A DNA stretch of 64,000 nt from QZLE01 sp033852075 (GCA_033852075.1 JAWSVC010000015.1:1-64000); one strand, 5' to 3'; shown: positions 9,238-18,802, counted from the stretch's first letter. The notes: generated by a model from the letters alone, not told the origin. Made by a program: numbers and translations.

Positions 9238-9320
9238 ATCATAGTCGTCATGCTGGCGAAGGCCAACCTTTCTAAAAGGCAGAAATATTTTCCCCGTACA
9301 CCAAAGGACAAAGGCTGGTA
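9238..9320. repeat. Degenerate copy of the dispersed composite repeat
   Basis: Contains TCATGCTGGCGAAGGCCAACC, a decayed form of the TCATACCGGCGAAGGCCGG repeat, then AATATTTTCCCCGTACAC. The latter matches a stretch near 18817-18834 almost base for base. It therefore looks like an eroded member of the same repeat family. Confidence 0.5.
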
Positions 9321-9327
9321 TCCATAA

Positions 9328-9933
9328 TTAAAACTCAAAACTACTCTGTAGTTCTTCTTTTTTTAATTTAAAATCAATAATGTTTTTACGATTATGTATT
9401 TTGGTAGATAAATCAATATCATTGATGCGTTCTAATTCAATAGGATCAAAAGATAATTCATTGGTTTGATTAATTAACAAGTGTTCACTGCTTTTTAATT
9501 CACATATTGAACCATTATATTGTTTATCTAAGACACCAATAACATATGCAATTGAATTACCTACAATTGAAGAATCAAATAATCTTTTGTAATCTTCTGA
9601 AGAAATGTTATCAAGCTTGCCAATTACCGCAGCACAGTTTCCGCAAGCAAGTGCACGACAAATAGTGTCAATATTCTTTGTTTTGTCATTTGAATAAACC
9701 ATAATAATTTGTCTGGTATCCAACTCAACCGAGTTAAGCATTCTCTTTAATAATGAAGAAGGATTGATCACTGCTATCCAGCGTTTATCTTGTCTAATAA
9801 AGTTTATAATACGACAAAAATCATTTAGATCATTTTTAAAATCGATAAGATTCTGCTGATTAGCATCAATTTTAGGTTCCGTTGCTCCAGTGATAAAAAT
9901 TTCTGGATTATTGAATGCCTTAAATGTCCTCAT
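9328..9933 (-). CDS. SulA-like cell division inhibitor
   Basis: About 201 residues. The central part (W-I-A-V-I-N-P, S-L-L-K-R-M-L, then ICRALACGNCAAVIGKL) follows the pattern of SulA, which has an RW core, then MVRALRTGNYSVVIGWL. SulA binds FtsZ and delays division during DNA damage. It lies 39 bases downstream of lexA on the same strand, the order seen in pseudomonads, so it is probably SOS-induced from the lexA promoter. A GAGAGG site favours ATG 9933 over GTG 9936. The C-terminal 60 residues do not resemble SulA as I know it. Confidence 0.65.
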   Translation of the reverse strand: MRTFKAFNNPEIFITGATEPKIDANQQNLIDFKNDLNDFCRIINFIRQDKRWIAVINPSSLLKRMLNSVELDTRQIIMVYSNDKTKNIDTICRALACGNCAAVIGKLDNISSEDYKRLFDSSIVGNSIAYVIGVLDKQYNGSICELKSSEHLLINQTNELSFDPIELERINDIDLSTKIHNRKNIIDFKLKKEELQSSFEF

Positions 9934-9972
9934 CACTAACCTCTCTACGTTCTCTTATTTTTAATATTGGTA

Positions 9973-10593
9973 TCAAAGATTTCTAATAACGCCAATACCA
10001 AGCCCTTCTATGGCAAAATATTCGTTATTAGAATCAATCATGATTGGCGAAAGCTCGTCATTTTCAGGAATCAGTTGTATTTGATTGCCTGTTTTTTCGA
10101 ACCGTTTGACCGTAACTTCATCCTCTATTCTTGCGACTACAATTTGTCCGTTTCTTACATTTGTAGTTTTGTGAACAACCAAAAAATCACCGTCATAAAT
10201 CCCAATATTGATCATACTGTTTCCAGATACCTTAAGCAGATAATCCGGCTTTAAAGGAAATATTGACTCATCTATAGCATATCTTTGGGTGATATGCTCC
10301 TGGGCAAGAATTGGGCTTCCGGCAGCAACCATACCTACTAGAGGAATACCCTGCTCTTCGGCTGTTGTTTCCATTGAATCACTTTGAATCACCCTAATTC
10401 CACGGGATGATCCAGCCTGAAGTTCAATTACGCCTTTTTTTTGCAATGCTTTTAGATGATCTTCTGCTGCATTAGGCGATCTGAAGCCGAGCGCTTTGCA
10501 TATATCTGATCGTGTAGGAGGATAACCCTCATCGTTTATAAATGATGTAATAAAATCCAATACCTGTTTTTGTCTGTTCGTTAATTTTTTCAT
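9973..10593 (-). CDS. lexA: SOS repressor LexA
   Basis: Represses SOS genes and cleaves itself when RecA is activated. The N-terminal winged helix spans about residues 1-65 (LTNRQKQVLDFI, GFRSPNAAEDHLKAL). The C-terminal S24 domain has the A91-G92 cleavage site in MVAAGSP, catalytic S126 in GNSM and K163 in VTVKRF. These sit at constant +7 offsets from E. coli A84-G85, S119 and K156. It has 206 residues. A consensus SOS box lies 32 bases upstream of the start, so it represses itself and probably the SulA-like gene after it. Confidence 0.97.
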   Translation of the reverse strand: MKKLTNRQKQVLDFITSFINDEGYPPTRSDICKALGFRSPNAAEDHLKALQKKGVIELQAGSSRGIRVIQSDSMETTAEEQGIPLVGMVAAGSPILAQEHITQRYAIDESIFPLKPDYLLKVSGNSMINIGIYDGDFLVVHKTTNVRNGQIVVARIEDEVTVKRFEKTGNQIQLIPENDELSPIMIDSNNEYFAIEGLGIGVIRNL

Positions 10594-10624
10594 ATACGGG
10601 CTTATTTATTATTTATCTTTTAGA

Positions 10625-10644
10625 TACTGTAATTCTATACAGTA
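10625..10644. promoter_or_regulatory. LexA-binding SOS box
   Basis: A 20-base near-perfect palindrome, TACTGT-N8-ACAGTA, matches the gammaproteobacterial LexA consensus in every conserved position. It lies between lexA (start 10593) and the divergent 5'-nucleotidase gene (start 10735), so it could control both. Confidence 0.9.
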
Positions 10645-10734
10645 TTTTTTGCTTGTCAATAAACTCAAATTAAAATAATCTTGGATAAAGACACTATAAT
10701 TTATTTTATAAACATCTCTATCGGGAAGAACGTT

Positions 10735-11652
10735 ATGCCAGTCAGCTTTGAAGACAAATTAGTTGTAGCTATATCATCAAGGGCTCTTTTTGATATGAAA
10801 GAAAGCCATGAGCTATATGTCAAAGAAGGTATTGATGCTTATTATCAGTATCAAATAGAGCATGAAAACGAGATACTGCAGCCTGGTATGGCATTTGGAC
10901 TGGTTAAGAAATTTCTTTCTCTAAATGATATTTCATCAGCTGACGGAACAAAGGTTGAAGTTATTTTGCTTTCACGCAATAGTGCAGATACAGGTCTTCG
11001 TGTATTTAAATCAATTGAAGAACATAATTTAAATATAGTTAGAGCCGCCTTCACTAATGGGAAAAGTCCTTATAAATATGTGTCAGCTTTTGGTGCCCAT
11101 TTATTTTTATCCGCTGACCCTGAAGATGTAAAAAGCGCATTATCAGCCGGGGTTGCCGCAGCAACTATTTTACCAAATACATCACCTGACTATATTGCAA
11201 ATTCTTCAAAACACCCTGAACTGAAAATTGCTTTTGATGGCGATGCTGTTTTATTCTCTGACGAAGCTGAACGAATATATCAACAAAATGGCCTTGATAC
11301 CTTTAATAAAGTAGAAAAAAGTCGTGCTAATAAGCCATTACCAGGAGGTCCGTTCAAAAATTTCTTAGCTGCTTTACAAAGAATTCAATCAGAATATCCA
11401 ACAGATGCATCACCTATCAGAACTGCCCTGGTTACAGCGCGAGGAGCTCCAGCTCATGAGCGCGTTATAAAAACCCTAAGGGCATGGGATATAAGAATTG
11501 ATGAAGCTTTATTTTTAGGAGGGCTTGATAAATCTACATTCCTGGATTCATTTGAGGCTGATATTTTCTTTGATGATAACAGCTCAAATTGTGCATCCGC
11601 ATCCGGGCATGTAACAACAGGTCATGTACCAAATGGTGTTTCAAACGAATAA
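10735..11652 (+). CDS. 5'-nucleotidase, cytosolic type I family
   Basis: About 305 residues resembling the NT5C1-like 5'-nucleotidase family (PF06189), which hydrolyses nucleoside monophosphates. Seen: LVVAISSRALFDM at the N-terminus, VILLSRNSADTGLRVFKSIEEH, IAFDGDAVLFSDEAE and FFDDNSSNC near the end. These Asp-rich stretches are arranged like a haloacid-dehalogenase fold. The ATG at 10735 follows GGGAAG; the frame is also open from a TTG at 10681. It is divergent from lexA and shares its SOS-box region, so damage-linked nucleotide recycling is possible but unproven. Confidence 0.8.
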   Translation: MPVSFEDKLVVAISSRALFDMKESHELYVKEGIDAYYQYQIEHENEILQPGMAFGLVKKFLSLNDISSADGTKVEVILLSRNSADTGLRVFKSIEEHNLNIVRAAFTNGKSPYKYVSAFGAHLFLSADPEDVKSALSAGVAAATILPNTSPDYIANSSKHPELKIAFDGDAVLFSDEAERIYQQNGLDTFNKVEKSRANKPLPGGPFKNFLAALQRIQSEYPTDASPIRTALVTARGAPAHERVIKTLRAWDIRIDEALFLGGLDKSTFLDSFEADIFFDDNSSNCASASGHVTTGHVPNGVSNE

Positions 11653-11653
11653 G

Positions 11654-12631
11654 TTATATATCTATAGCTATTTGGTTACGCCCTCGTTCTTTGGCCAAAT
11701 ACAAGCCTTTATCTGCTTTATCTACAACATCTCTCCATGCTGGATAGATAGTATCCGGAGTAAAACAGCTAACTCCTCCGCTTATAGTTAGATATCCAAG
11801 CTGAGATTCTTTGTGAGGAATCTTTTGTTGACTTAATTCTAAAACAAGTCGATCTGCAATGATTTTTGCATTTTCTAAATCGGTTCTTGGCATTAATAAC
11901 AAGATTTCTTCGCCACCATATCTATATAACCTATCAGAATCTCTAACTGATTCTTTTAGATAATTTGCGATTTTTTGAAGCAAAACATCTCCAGCAGGAT
12001 GCCCATAAAAGTCATTATATTTTTTAAAATAATCCAGGTCGAACAGAACAACAGCATACTCTGATTTATAACGTATTGATGCAGAATGAGTATGTTGCAA
12101 ATCAACTTCCATCGCCCTTCTGTTACCAATCTTCATTAGTCCGTCTTCAAGAGATAGAGCTTTTAGCTTTTCGTTAGCATCCGCTAGCTCTTTTGTTTTC
12201 TCTTGCACATTTTTTTCAATAACTTCAGTAGCACTCTCAATAACTCTAAAATAGGCATCAACCAAATTTGATTGGGTTATAACACCTGCCACTGCTCCAT
12301 TTTTTGCAATAACTGGTAAATGCCTGATCTTTTCCATTTTTGAAATAGTTAAAGCCTCAAAAAGGGTTTCCTCTTCTTTTATTGAGATTAAAGAAGTGCG
12401 CATAAAATCCAAAGCACGACGTTTATAAAAAAATTCTTCTTTATACGAACGAGCAACAAAATGTACGACATCTCTTTCTGTTACTATTCCTATAGGCACA
12501 TTATTTTCAGAAATTATTACACAAGAGTATTTATGTTCATGCATAGCAGTTATCACATCAGATAATAATGCTGTTGGCTCCATACATAAGACATTTGTAG
12601 TCATTAAACTAGAGACCGAATAATCAAACAA
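11654..12631 (-). CDS. CBS-pair diguanylate cyclase
   Basis: Probably makes cyclic di-GMP from GTP in the cytoplasm. Two CBS domains (about residues 5-60 and 75-130) may sense adenine nucleotides. A short coiled linker (about 135-160) and a GGDEF domain (about 160-325) follow. The active-site motif is GGEEI at 239-243, and an inhibitory-site RxxD (R230-D233) lies exactly five residues before it, so product inhibition is likely. The start is a TTG at 12631, supported by AGGAG seven bases upstream; the first ATG is nine codons later. There is no membrane segment. Confidence 0.88.
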   Translation of the reverse strand: MFDYSVSSLMTTNVLCMEPTALLSDVITAMHEHKYSCVIISENNVPIGIVTERDVVHFVARSYKEEFFYKRRALDFMRTSLISIKEEETLFEALTISKMEKIRHLPVIAKNGAVAGVITQSNLVDAYFRVIESATEVIEKNVQEKTKELADANEKLKALSLEDGLMKIGNRRAMEVDLQHTHSASIRYKSEYAVVLFDLDYFKKYNDFYGHPAGDVLLQKIANYLKESVRDSDRLYRYGGEEILLLMPRTDLENAKIIADRLVLELSQQKIPHKESQLGYLTISGGVSCFTPDTIYPAWRDVVDKADKGLYLAKERGRNQIAIDI

Positions 12632-12672
12632 TTAACTTCTCCTATAAGATATCTTGGTGCTATTAACCTAGC

Positions 12673-12702
12673 AATCAAATAGATCTCCTTATCTATTTGA
12701 TT
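12673..12702 (-). other. Hairpin with Shine-Dalgarno-like loop
   Basis: A perfect 12-base stem with a six-base loop. Read on the minus strand the loop is AAGGAG. It lies about 40 bases upstream of the start of the diguanylate cyclase gene, in its likely leader. It is neither followed by a U-run nor close enough to serve that start directly. Confidence 0.4.
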
Positions 12703-12899
12703 TTACGCTCAGTAAAATTTTGCGCAGGTATGTGAATCTGCTTAATTTTTCTTTGCTTACATTGCTCTTCGAGCAATGGAGGTACATCCCTATACCGCAT
12801 TATTAACCCGACAATCATTATTACCGGTTTAATAACTAATATATTCATAATCTATTGCTACAATTATAGTTAATAATTGAATTATTTTTGGCAAAATAG

Positions 12900-15800
12900 A
12901 TGCAAACTGAAATCGATAAATTACGAGACCAATTATCAAAAGCCAATGAACAAATTATGCTTCAGGAAGAGCGTATCCGCCTTTTAAACGAAGAGCGTAC
13001 AATGGTTTCAAAGATTGGCGATGGAGAATCATTAGAATCAGTATTCGAAGAAATTTTGAAATTTATTTGTTACAGATGGGGCTTTAACCGTTATGGAATT
13101 CAATTAGTAGACAACGATCAAAATAAACTCAGATTTTATACCAGCTTTGGCTTTAAAGATAAATTAACCGACCCAAAACTAAAGGAATATATCGCATCTG
13201 ATGTCCCATTAGACGATCCAAATTCGTCAGTTGCTGCATATGTAGCAATAAAACAAAAATGTATTTACGCAGATTTCACAATATCAAGCCAACTTGATGC
13301 ACTTGGTCCAATTGACAGGCAAGTTGTAGAGGCTTTCAATGTTACAGAAAACCTCATACTTCCTATTGTGGAAAAAGGTAAAACCATTGGTGTATTACAT
13401 CTGGGAGCAATAGAAAAAAAACTAGGGCTTACAAAACAAGATATAAAAGATATTCTTCATTTAGTAGAAAGCACATCAGGACATATAAAAAACATAAGAA
13501 AAAAAGATGAGCTAGAAAAACTTAAGAAAAAACAAGAAAATTTTCTTAAAATTGTACAAGAAATTGGTGTAAATATTGAGCTTGATTCACTATTAAAATT
13601 ACTGGGAGATAATATATTAAAAATCCTAAAAATCGATGGGTATCTAATCAATACCGTTGATTTTAATACCGGAGATTTAATTTGCGAAGGAATACATCTT
13701 CCTGAAGAATTTAAAGAATTAGAAAATACATATCGGAAATATATCTATCGCCAGGATATGAAAGATCCAAATTTCAAATGCTTTTTTAATCAAGAACCTG
13801 TTTTTATAAATAAATCAGATATTAAGAAATTTGAAGGAGATACCAAAGTTCACTTTATTGGTTGGAAGATGGAAGAGCTTATTATCTTTCCACTAGTATA
13901 CTCAGGTATTTCTTCCGGAACCGTAATGATATTTAATCAACATGGTAAAATATCAAGAAAGTTGCTTAAAGATTTTGAGCGATTATTAGAAATGTTTAGC
14001 GCTCAAATTAGCAATAGCAGCTACTATACCACCCTGAAAGAGCGCGAAAAAAACATTTCTAAAGCAGAAACAGAAAAAACCAATTTTCTTGAGTTTATTA
14101 CTAAGATCAACAACTTAACTTCAAGCGATCTGATTTTTCAGCTTGTAATAGGAGAACTATTTAAGCTATTTCCATTTGATTTGATAGGTTGCTTTGTTAA
14201 AGAAGACAATAAACTAATAATTAAAGAAGCATACAATAAAGAACATAAATACGATCAACAAACCGAATTATGGAAACAGAATTACATTAACAACCCTATT
14301 GATCTAACCAAAAAAGGAGAAGCTCTATCCTTAGTAATGAACACCAATAAAAGATTTCATATCGAGGATGTACAAAAAATCTTAAATCTACCCATGGCCA
14401 GAAATGACCGAAAAGCAATAGCCATATTTAATCATCCACGCACATGTCTGCATATTCCAATTACTAAAGGCGATACCCCAATCGGGGTAATATCTCTTAT
14501 AACATTAGAAGAAATATTTAATATAAAACCTGATCAATTAAGATTATTAGAACTAATATGTTCATTTATCGGAACTGCAATAGCAAATTCAGGCGTATAC
14601 TCTAAGTTAGTTGAAACGCAAAAACAATTAGTAGAAACCGAGAAAAAAGAAAGAGCGGCTCTTGAAAAAGCAAAAGAAGCTGCTGAAGCCACAGCTAAAG
14701 CTAAAAGCGACTTTCTTGCAAATATGAGTCATGAAATCCGTACTCCTATGAATGCAATTATCGGGTTTTCAAAATTAGCTCTTGAAACAAATCTCGATGA
14801 CAAACAACATGATTATCTGAAAAAGATATCTTATTCTTCAAATTCATTACTTGGAATAATCAATGACATATTGGATTTTTCAAAGATAGATGCAGGAAAA
14901 TTGCAATTTGAATCTGTAGAGTTTGATATAAATGAGGTTGTTGATCAGGTAAGTGATATTTTCTCTGCAAAGTTATCTGAAAAAGACATAAGCATCACCA
15001 TCAATAAATATCCAGATGTTCCAAGTAAATTAATTGGAGATCCGTTAAGACTTGGTCAAGTATTAACAAATCTTACTTCCAATGCTTATAAATTTACTGA
15101 GGTAGGAAATATATCAATTAAGATAAAAAAATTAGAAGAAATAGATGGTCAAGCCAAATTAATATTTACTGTATGTGATAGCGGAATTGGGATTGAACAA
15201 AATAAAATTAAAGATCTATTTACTTCGTTCACACAGGCAGATGGCTCAACAACCAGAAAATACGGCGGAACTGGTCTGGGATTAAGTATTTGCAAATCAC
15301 TTACTGAGATGATGGGCGGGGAAATATGGGCTGAAAGTAGTTTTGGTAAAGGAAGTTGTTTTTATTTTACTGCTAAATTTAAAATGCAAGATGATCAGTC
15401 TCCCCACTATCTTGAAACAGCTATCCAAACAATTGCCAAAGATAAAAACATTCTTATCATCGATAAAAACAAAGAGATTAGAAATTTTATAATTGAAAAA
15501 TTGCGCAGGTACTGTTCAGACATTAGATCAGCACAATCAATAAAGAATGCCAAAAGAATTATCAACAACTCAAAGCGCGTGGATATGGTTATATTAGACT
15601 GGAATTTACCTTCTGGTAATACCATAGACACTATAAATAAAATCAAAACTGCAACAAACGATGAAGCAGAAATTATATTAATGTGCACATTAGATCAAGA
15701 CAGGATAAGATCTCAGGCAGAAAAAATCGGTATCAAAAATTTTATAATAAAACCGATTAAAGAAATGGCTTTATATAATGCTATCTATTACTCAATTACT

Positions 15801-16919
15801 GGCAAAGATGCTATAACTGGCTCACAAAATAAATGTTCAAATGAAGAAATTGAAACATATAAGAGAAAGATCAATGGTTCATATGTTCTTTTAGTTGAAG
15901 ATAATTATATTAATCAGCAAGTTGCTCGTGAATTTTTATCTAATGCTGGAGTGGTAGTTGATATTGCCAATAATGGTAAAGAGGCTATCACCGCCGCAGA
16001 TAACTACAAATACGATGTAATACTAATGGATGTACAAATGCCTGAAATGGATGGATATGAAGCTACTAGAATAATAAGAGATAAAATTTCTAAAGAAACC
16101 CCAATTATTGCCATGACCGCAAATGCATTAGCTGGTGATAGAGAAAAGTGTCTTGAAGCTGGCATGAACGACTATATTTCCAAACCAATTAATGATCAAA
16201 ATCTTTATAGAACATTAAGTGAGTGGATATTAACTGATGAAGAATCAGATATTGAACCAACAGCTAGAAAAATTAGCACAGAAGATCAAATACAACAGCC
16301 TTCTGATGAGATGCCAGTTAATCTAAGTAAATTACAAGGAATTCATTTAGAATCTGCATTGGAAAATACAGCAGGAAATGAACAGTTACTGATACGATTA
16401 TTGAAAGATTTTTATATAAAATACCATAATTCTACTGACGTAATAAAAAATGCACTTAATAATGAAAATATCGAAGAAGCTACAATAATAGCGCATACTG
16501 TAAAAGGTCTTGGCGGTACATTTGGCGCTCAGGAACTTTCCTTGGCAGCCAAAGATGTTGAGCTTTCGCTAAAAGGTGAGCTTGATGATTCTGATCTAGA
16601 TCAAAAAATTCAAAAATTTGATGAGTCACTAATTGAGGTGATGGGGTCTTTCTATGGTGCAGGTCTTGCCGATAAAGAAAACAATCCTAAACCAAAAGTT
16701 ACAGAAAAGATTAAGGAAATCATTAAAGAACTAGAGAATTTACTAGATAGTAGCGATTTTGAAGCTGTAGAATGTTTAGAAAAGCTTCAGGAAAATATTC
16801 CTGGTAAGAATAATGAAGCTGACGAGTACATAAATAAATTAGAGAAAGAGATAGAAAGCTTTGATTTTGCTACCGCACGAGAAACACTCGATAGTGTTTC
16901 TCGCTTATTAAGCAGTTAA
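12900..16919 (+). CDS. GAF-containing hybrid sensor histidine kinase
   Basis: A 1339-residue soluble phosphorelay kinase. In order: coiled coil (about 1-40); three GAF-like sensor regions (about 45-190, 215-385, 400-560); coiled coil (about 565-600); HisKA with H611 in SHEIRTPMNAI; ATPase domain with GLGLSICKSL; receiver 1 with D900 in ILDWNLP; receiver 2 with D1044 in MDVQMPEMDG; Hpt domain with H1199 in AHTVKGLGGTFGA; and a Glu-rich tail of about 100 residues. There is no membrane segment, so it senses an internal signal. The ligand and final regulator are unknown. It is encoded alone. The layout resembles BarA-type kinases but with GAF input. Confidence 0.93.
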   Translation: MQTEIDKLRDQLSKANEQIMLQEERIRLLNEERTMVSKIGDGESLESVFEEILKFICYRWGFNRYGIQLVDNDQNKLRFYTSFGFKDKLTDPKLKEYIASDVPLDDPNSSVAAYVAIKQKCIYADFTISSQLDALGPIDRQVVEAFNVTENLILPIVEKGKTIGVLHLGAIEKKLGLTKQDIKDILHLVESTSGHIKNIRKKDELEKLKKKQENFLKIVQEIGVNIELDSLLKLLGDNILKILKIDGYLINTVDFNTGDLICEGIHLPEEFKELENTYRKYIYRQDMKDPNFKCFFNQEPVFINKSDIKKFEGDTKVHFIGWKMEELIIFPLVYSGISSGTVMIFNQHGKISRKLLKDFERLLEMFSAQISNSSYYTTLKEREKNISKAETEKTNFLEFITKINNLTSSDLIFQLVIGELFKLFPFDLIGCFVKEDNKLIIKEAYNKEHKYDQQTELWKQNYINNPIDLTKKGEALSLVMNTNKRFHIEDVQKILNLPMARNDRKAIAIFNHPRTCLHIPITKGDTPIGVISLITLEEIFNIKPDQLRLLELICSFIGTAIANSGVYSKLVETQKQLVETEKKERAALEKAKEAAEATAKAKSDFLANMSHEIRTPMNAIIGFSKLALETNLDDKQHDYLKKISYSSNSLLGIINDILDFSKIDAGKLQFESVEFDINEVVDQVSDIFSAKLSEKDISITINKYPDVPSKLIGDPLRLGQVLTNLTSNAYKFTEVGNISIKIKKLEEIDGQAKLIFTVCDSGIGIEQNKIKDLFTSFTQADGSTTRKYGGTGLGLSICKSLTEMMGGEIWAESSFGKGSCFYFTAKFKMQDDQSPHYLETAIQTIAKDKNILIIDKNKEIRNFIIEKLRRYCSDIRSAQSIKNAKRIINNSKRVDMVILDWNLPSGNTIDTINKIKTATNDEAEIILMCTLDQDRIRSQAEKIGIKNFIIKPIKEMALYNAIYYSITGKDAITGSQNKCSNEEIETYKRKINGSYVLLVEDNYINQQVAREFLSNAGVVVDIANNGKEAITAADNYKYDVILMDVQMPEMDGYEATRIIRDKISKETPIIAMTANALAGDREKCLEAGMNDYISKPINDQNLYRTLSEWILTDEESDIEPTARKISTEDQIQQPSDEMPVNLSKLQGIHLESALENTAGNEQLLIRLLKDFYIKYHNSTDVIKNALNNENIEEATIIAHTVKGLGGTFGAQELSLAAKDVELSLKGELDDSDLDQKIQKFDESLIEVMGSFYGAGLADKENNPKPKVTEKIKEIIKELENLLDSSDFEAVECLEKLQENIPGKNNEADEYINKLEKEIESFDFATARETLDSVSRLLSS

Positions 16920-16936
16920 ATACAACTAATTTTGTA

Positions 16937-18505
16937 TTATAATACTTTCATTAATTTGTAATTAATGCTATCGATTAGCGCGATCCATGATGCCTCAATA
17001 ATGTTTTCAGATACACCAACGGTTCCCCAAACTTCATTGCCATCACCAGATTCAATAGTTACTCGAACCTTTGAAGAAGTACCGCTATCACCCTCAATAA
17101 CTATTACTTTAAAGTTCTTAAGGTGAACCTCAGCGAGTTGTGGGTAAAATTTAGTTAACGCTTTTCTTAAAGCATTATCAAGAGCATTAACCGGGCCATC
17201 ACCTTCAGCTGCTGTATGCACCTCTTTATCATTATTGAATACTTTGATGGTTGCTTCGGAATAAGGCTCATTACCGTTACGTTTTTCTTCAATTACTCTA
17301 TAAGCTTGAATGGTAAATGGCTCTTTATAATCACCTTTGATCTTCTTAGCTAAAAGTTTAAAGGACCCCTCTGCAACCTCAAATTGGTAACCTCGAGATT
17401 CCATATCTTTAACTTTATACAGTATCTCTTTAACAATAGGATCAGATTTATCTATTTCCGGATATATCTTCTTTAATTTTTCAACAATAGTAGCACTACC
17501 GGATTGATCAGAAAGTATCAAAGTACGTTCATTACCAACTACATTTGGGTCAACATGTTCAAATGAGATGCTTTTTTTAAGTACACCATCGATATGCGCC
17601 CCGCCCTTATGCGCAAAGGCAGCCTGACCAACATAAGGCAAATGAGAATTATGCTGGATATTGGCAACTTCATTTACGAACATAGAAATTTCTGTTAGCT
17701 TCTTGAGGTTTTCCTTACCAATCGAATCTTTACCAAGTTTTAATTCAACATTAGCAATTATGGTACAAAGATCGGCATTACCACATCGCTCCCCTATCCC
17801 ATTTATTGTGCCTTGGACATGAGTAGCCCCTACCTCAAATCCAGCTATTGCATTTGCAACAGCACAGCCAGAATCATTGTGATTATGCAAGCCAATTCTG
17901 GCGTCTGGATATTTGGCAACAACAACTTTTACGATATCTGCATACTCGGTTGGCATAAGACCTCCGTTAGTATCACAAAGCACCAGACAATCTGTGCCAG
18001 CTTCAACTGCAGCGCCTAATGCAGCCAAGGCGTATTCTGGATTACTTTTATAACCATCAAAGAAGTGTTCCGCATCAAAAAATACTTCATCGCAGTATTT
18101 CTTAAGGTAGATAATAGATTCTTTGATCATAGCCAGATTTTCATCAAGAGTGGTCTTAATAATATCTGTTACGTGTAAATCCCAGGTCTTACCAAAAATA
18201 GTTATAACCTTTGCTTCACTTTCAATTAACGACCTAAGTATCGGGTCATTATCAGCTTCTGTATTTAATCCTCGAGTTGAACCAAACGCAGCTATTTTGG
18301 CATTTTTTAAATTAAGCTTTTTAGCTTCTTTAAAAAACTGAAGGTCTGTGGGATTAGAAGCGTTAGGCCAACCACCTTCTATATAATGAACCCCTAAATC
18401 ATCAAGCTTTTGTGCAATAATCAACTTATCTTCAAGTGAAAATGAAATGTTTCTATCTTGGTTTCCGTCTCGAAGTGTAGTGTCATAAACTTGAATTTGA
18501 CTCAT
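16937..18505 (-). CDS. cimA: (R)-citramalate synthase
   Basis: Condenses pyruvate with acetyl-CoA to citramalate, the first step of a threonine-independent route to 2-oxobutyrate and isoleucine. It belongs to the HMGL-like family with DTTLRDGNQ at residues 8-16, the metal-binding HNHNDSG and the C-terminal LeuA dimer domain. Its 522 residues and features such as YIEGGWPNASNPTD and AHKGGAHIDGVLKK match the TIGR00977 type rather than LeuA. leuB, leuD and leuC are upstream on the same strand, so LeuCD and LeuB could complete the pathway. It is separated from leuB by about 480 bases holding repeats. Confidence 0.88.
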   Translation of the reverse strand: MSQIQVYDTTLRDGNQDRNISFSLEDKLIIAQKLDDLGVHYIEGGWPNASNPTDLQFFKEAKKLNLKNAKIAAFGSTRGLNTEADNDPILRSLIESEAKVITIFGKTWDLHVTDIIKTTLDENLAMIKESIIYLKKYCDEVFFDAEHFFDGYKSNPEYALAALGAAVEAGTDCLVLCDTNGGLMPTEYADIVKVVVAKYPDARIGLHNHNDSGCAVANAIAGFEVGATHVQGTINGIGERCGNADLCTIIANVELKLGKDSIGKENLKKLTEISMFVNEVANIQHNSHLPYVGQAAFAHKGGAHIDGVLKKSISFEHVDPNVVGNERTLILSDQSGSATIVEKLKKIYPEIDKSDPIVKEILYKVKDMESRGYQFEVAEGSFKLLAKKIKGDYKEPFTIQAYRVIEEKRNGNEPYSEATIKVFNNDKEVHTAAEGDGPVNALDNALRKALTKFYPQLAEVHLKNFKVIVIEGDSGTSSKVRVTIESGDGNEVWGTVGVSENIIEASWIALIDSINYKLMKVL

Positions 18506-18685
18506 ATTTCTCTCTTGAAAATCGTTTGCCTATTTTAGAAATCATAGGGTTGCGTGGTTTACGTAAAGTATTGCATTAATGATACTGCAAATGTATGTAA
18601 GTTGAAATATTAAATTTTTTATACGGCGTCATTTCCGCATACACGTACTACTGTTTGGGGAAATAAATTAATAGAATCAAGATGG

Positions 18686-18732
18686 CTGAGCGTAGCCGAA
18701 GNNATTTTTCTTGACCCTTCGGCTACGCTCAG
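18686..18732. repeat. Inverted repeat flanking an NN gap
   Basis: CTGAGCGTAGCCGAAG at 18686-18701 is the exact reverse complement of 18717-18732. The two N bases directly abut the left arm. The stem probably broke the assembly, so the true loop length is unknown. The arm sequence resembles a palindromic repeat seen in many bacterial genomes. Confidence 0.85.
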
Positions 18733-18802
18733 GGCTCAGGGAGCTTGAAAAATTTAAGTTTAAAATCGCCCATTTCATTTTGAAACCTTGCCCTACATCG
18801 TT

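Noticed and set aside
16937..18505. Annotation as 2-isopropylmalate synthase (leuA)
   Set aside because: Length and motifs (YIEGGWPNASNPTD, AHKGGAHIDGV) fit the TIGR00977 citramalate synthases better.
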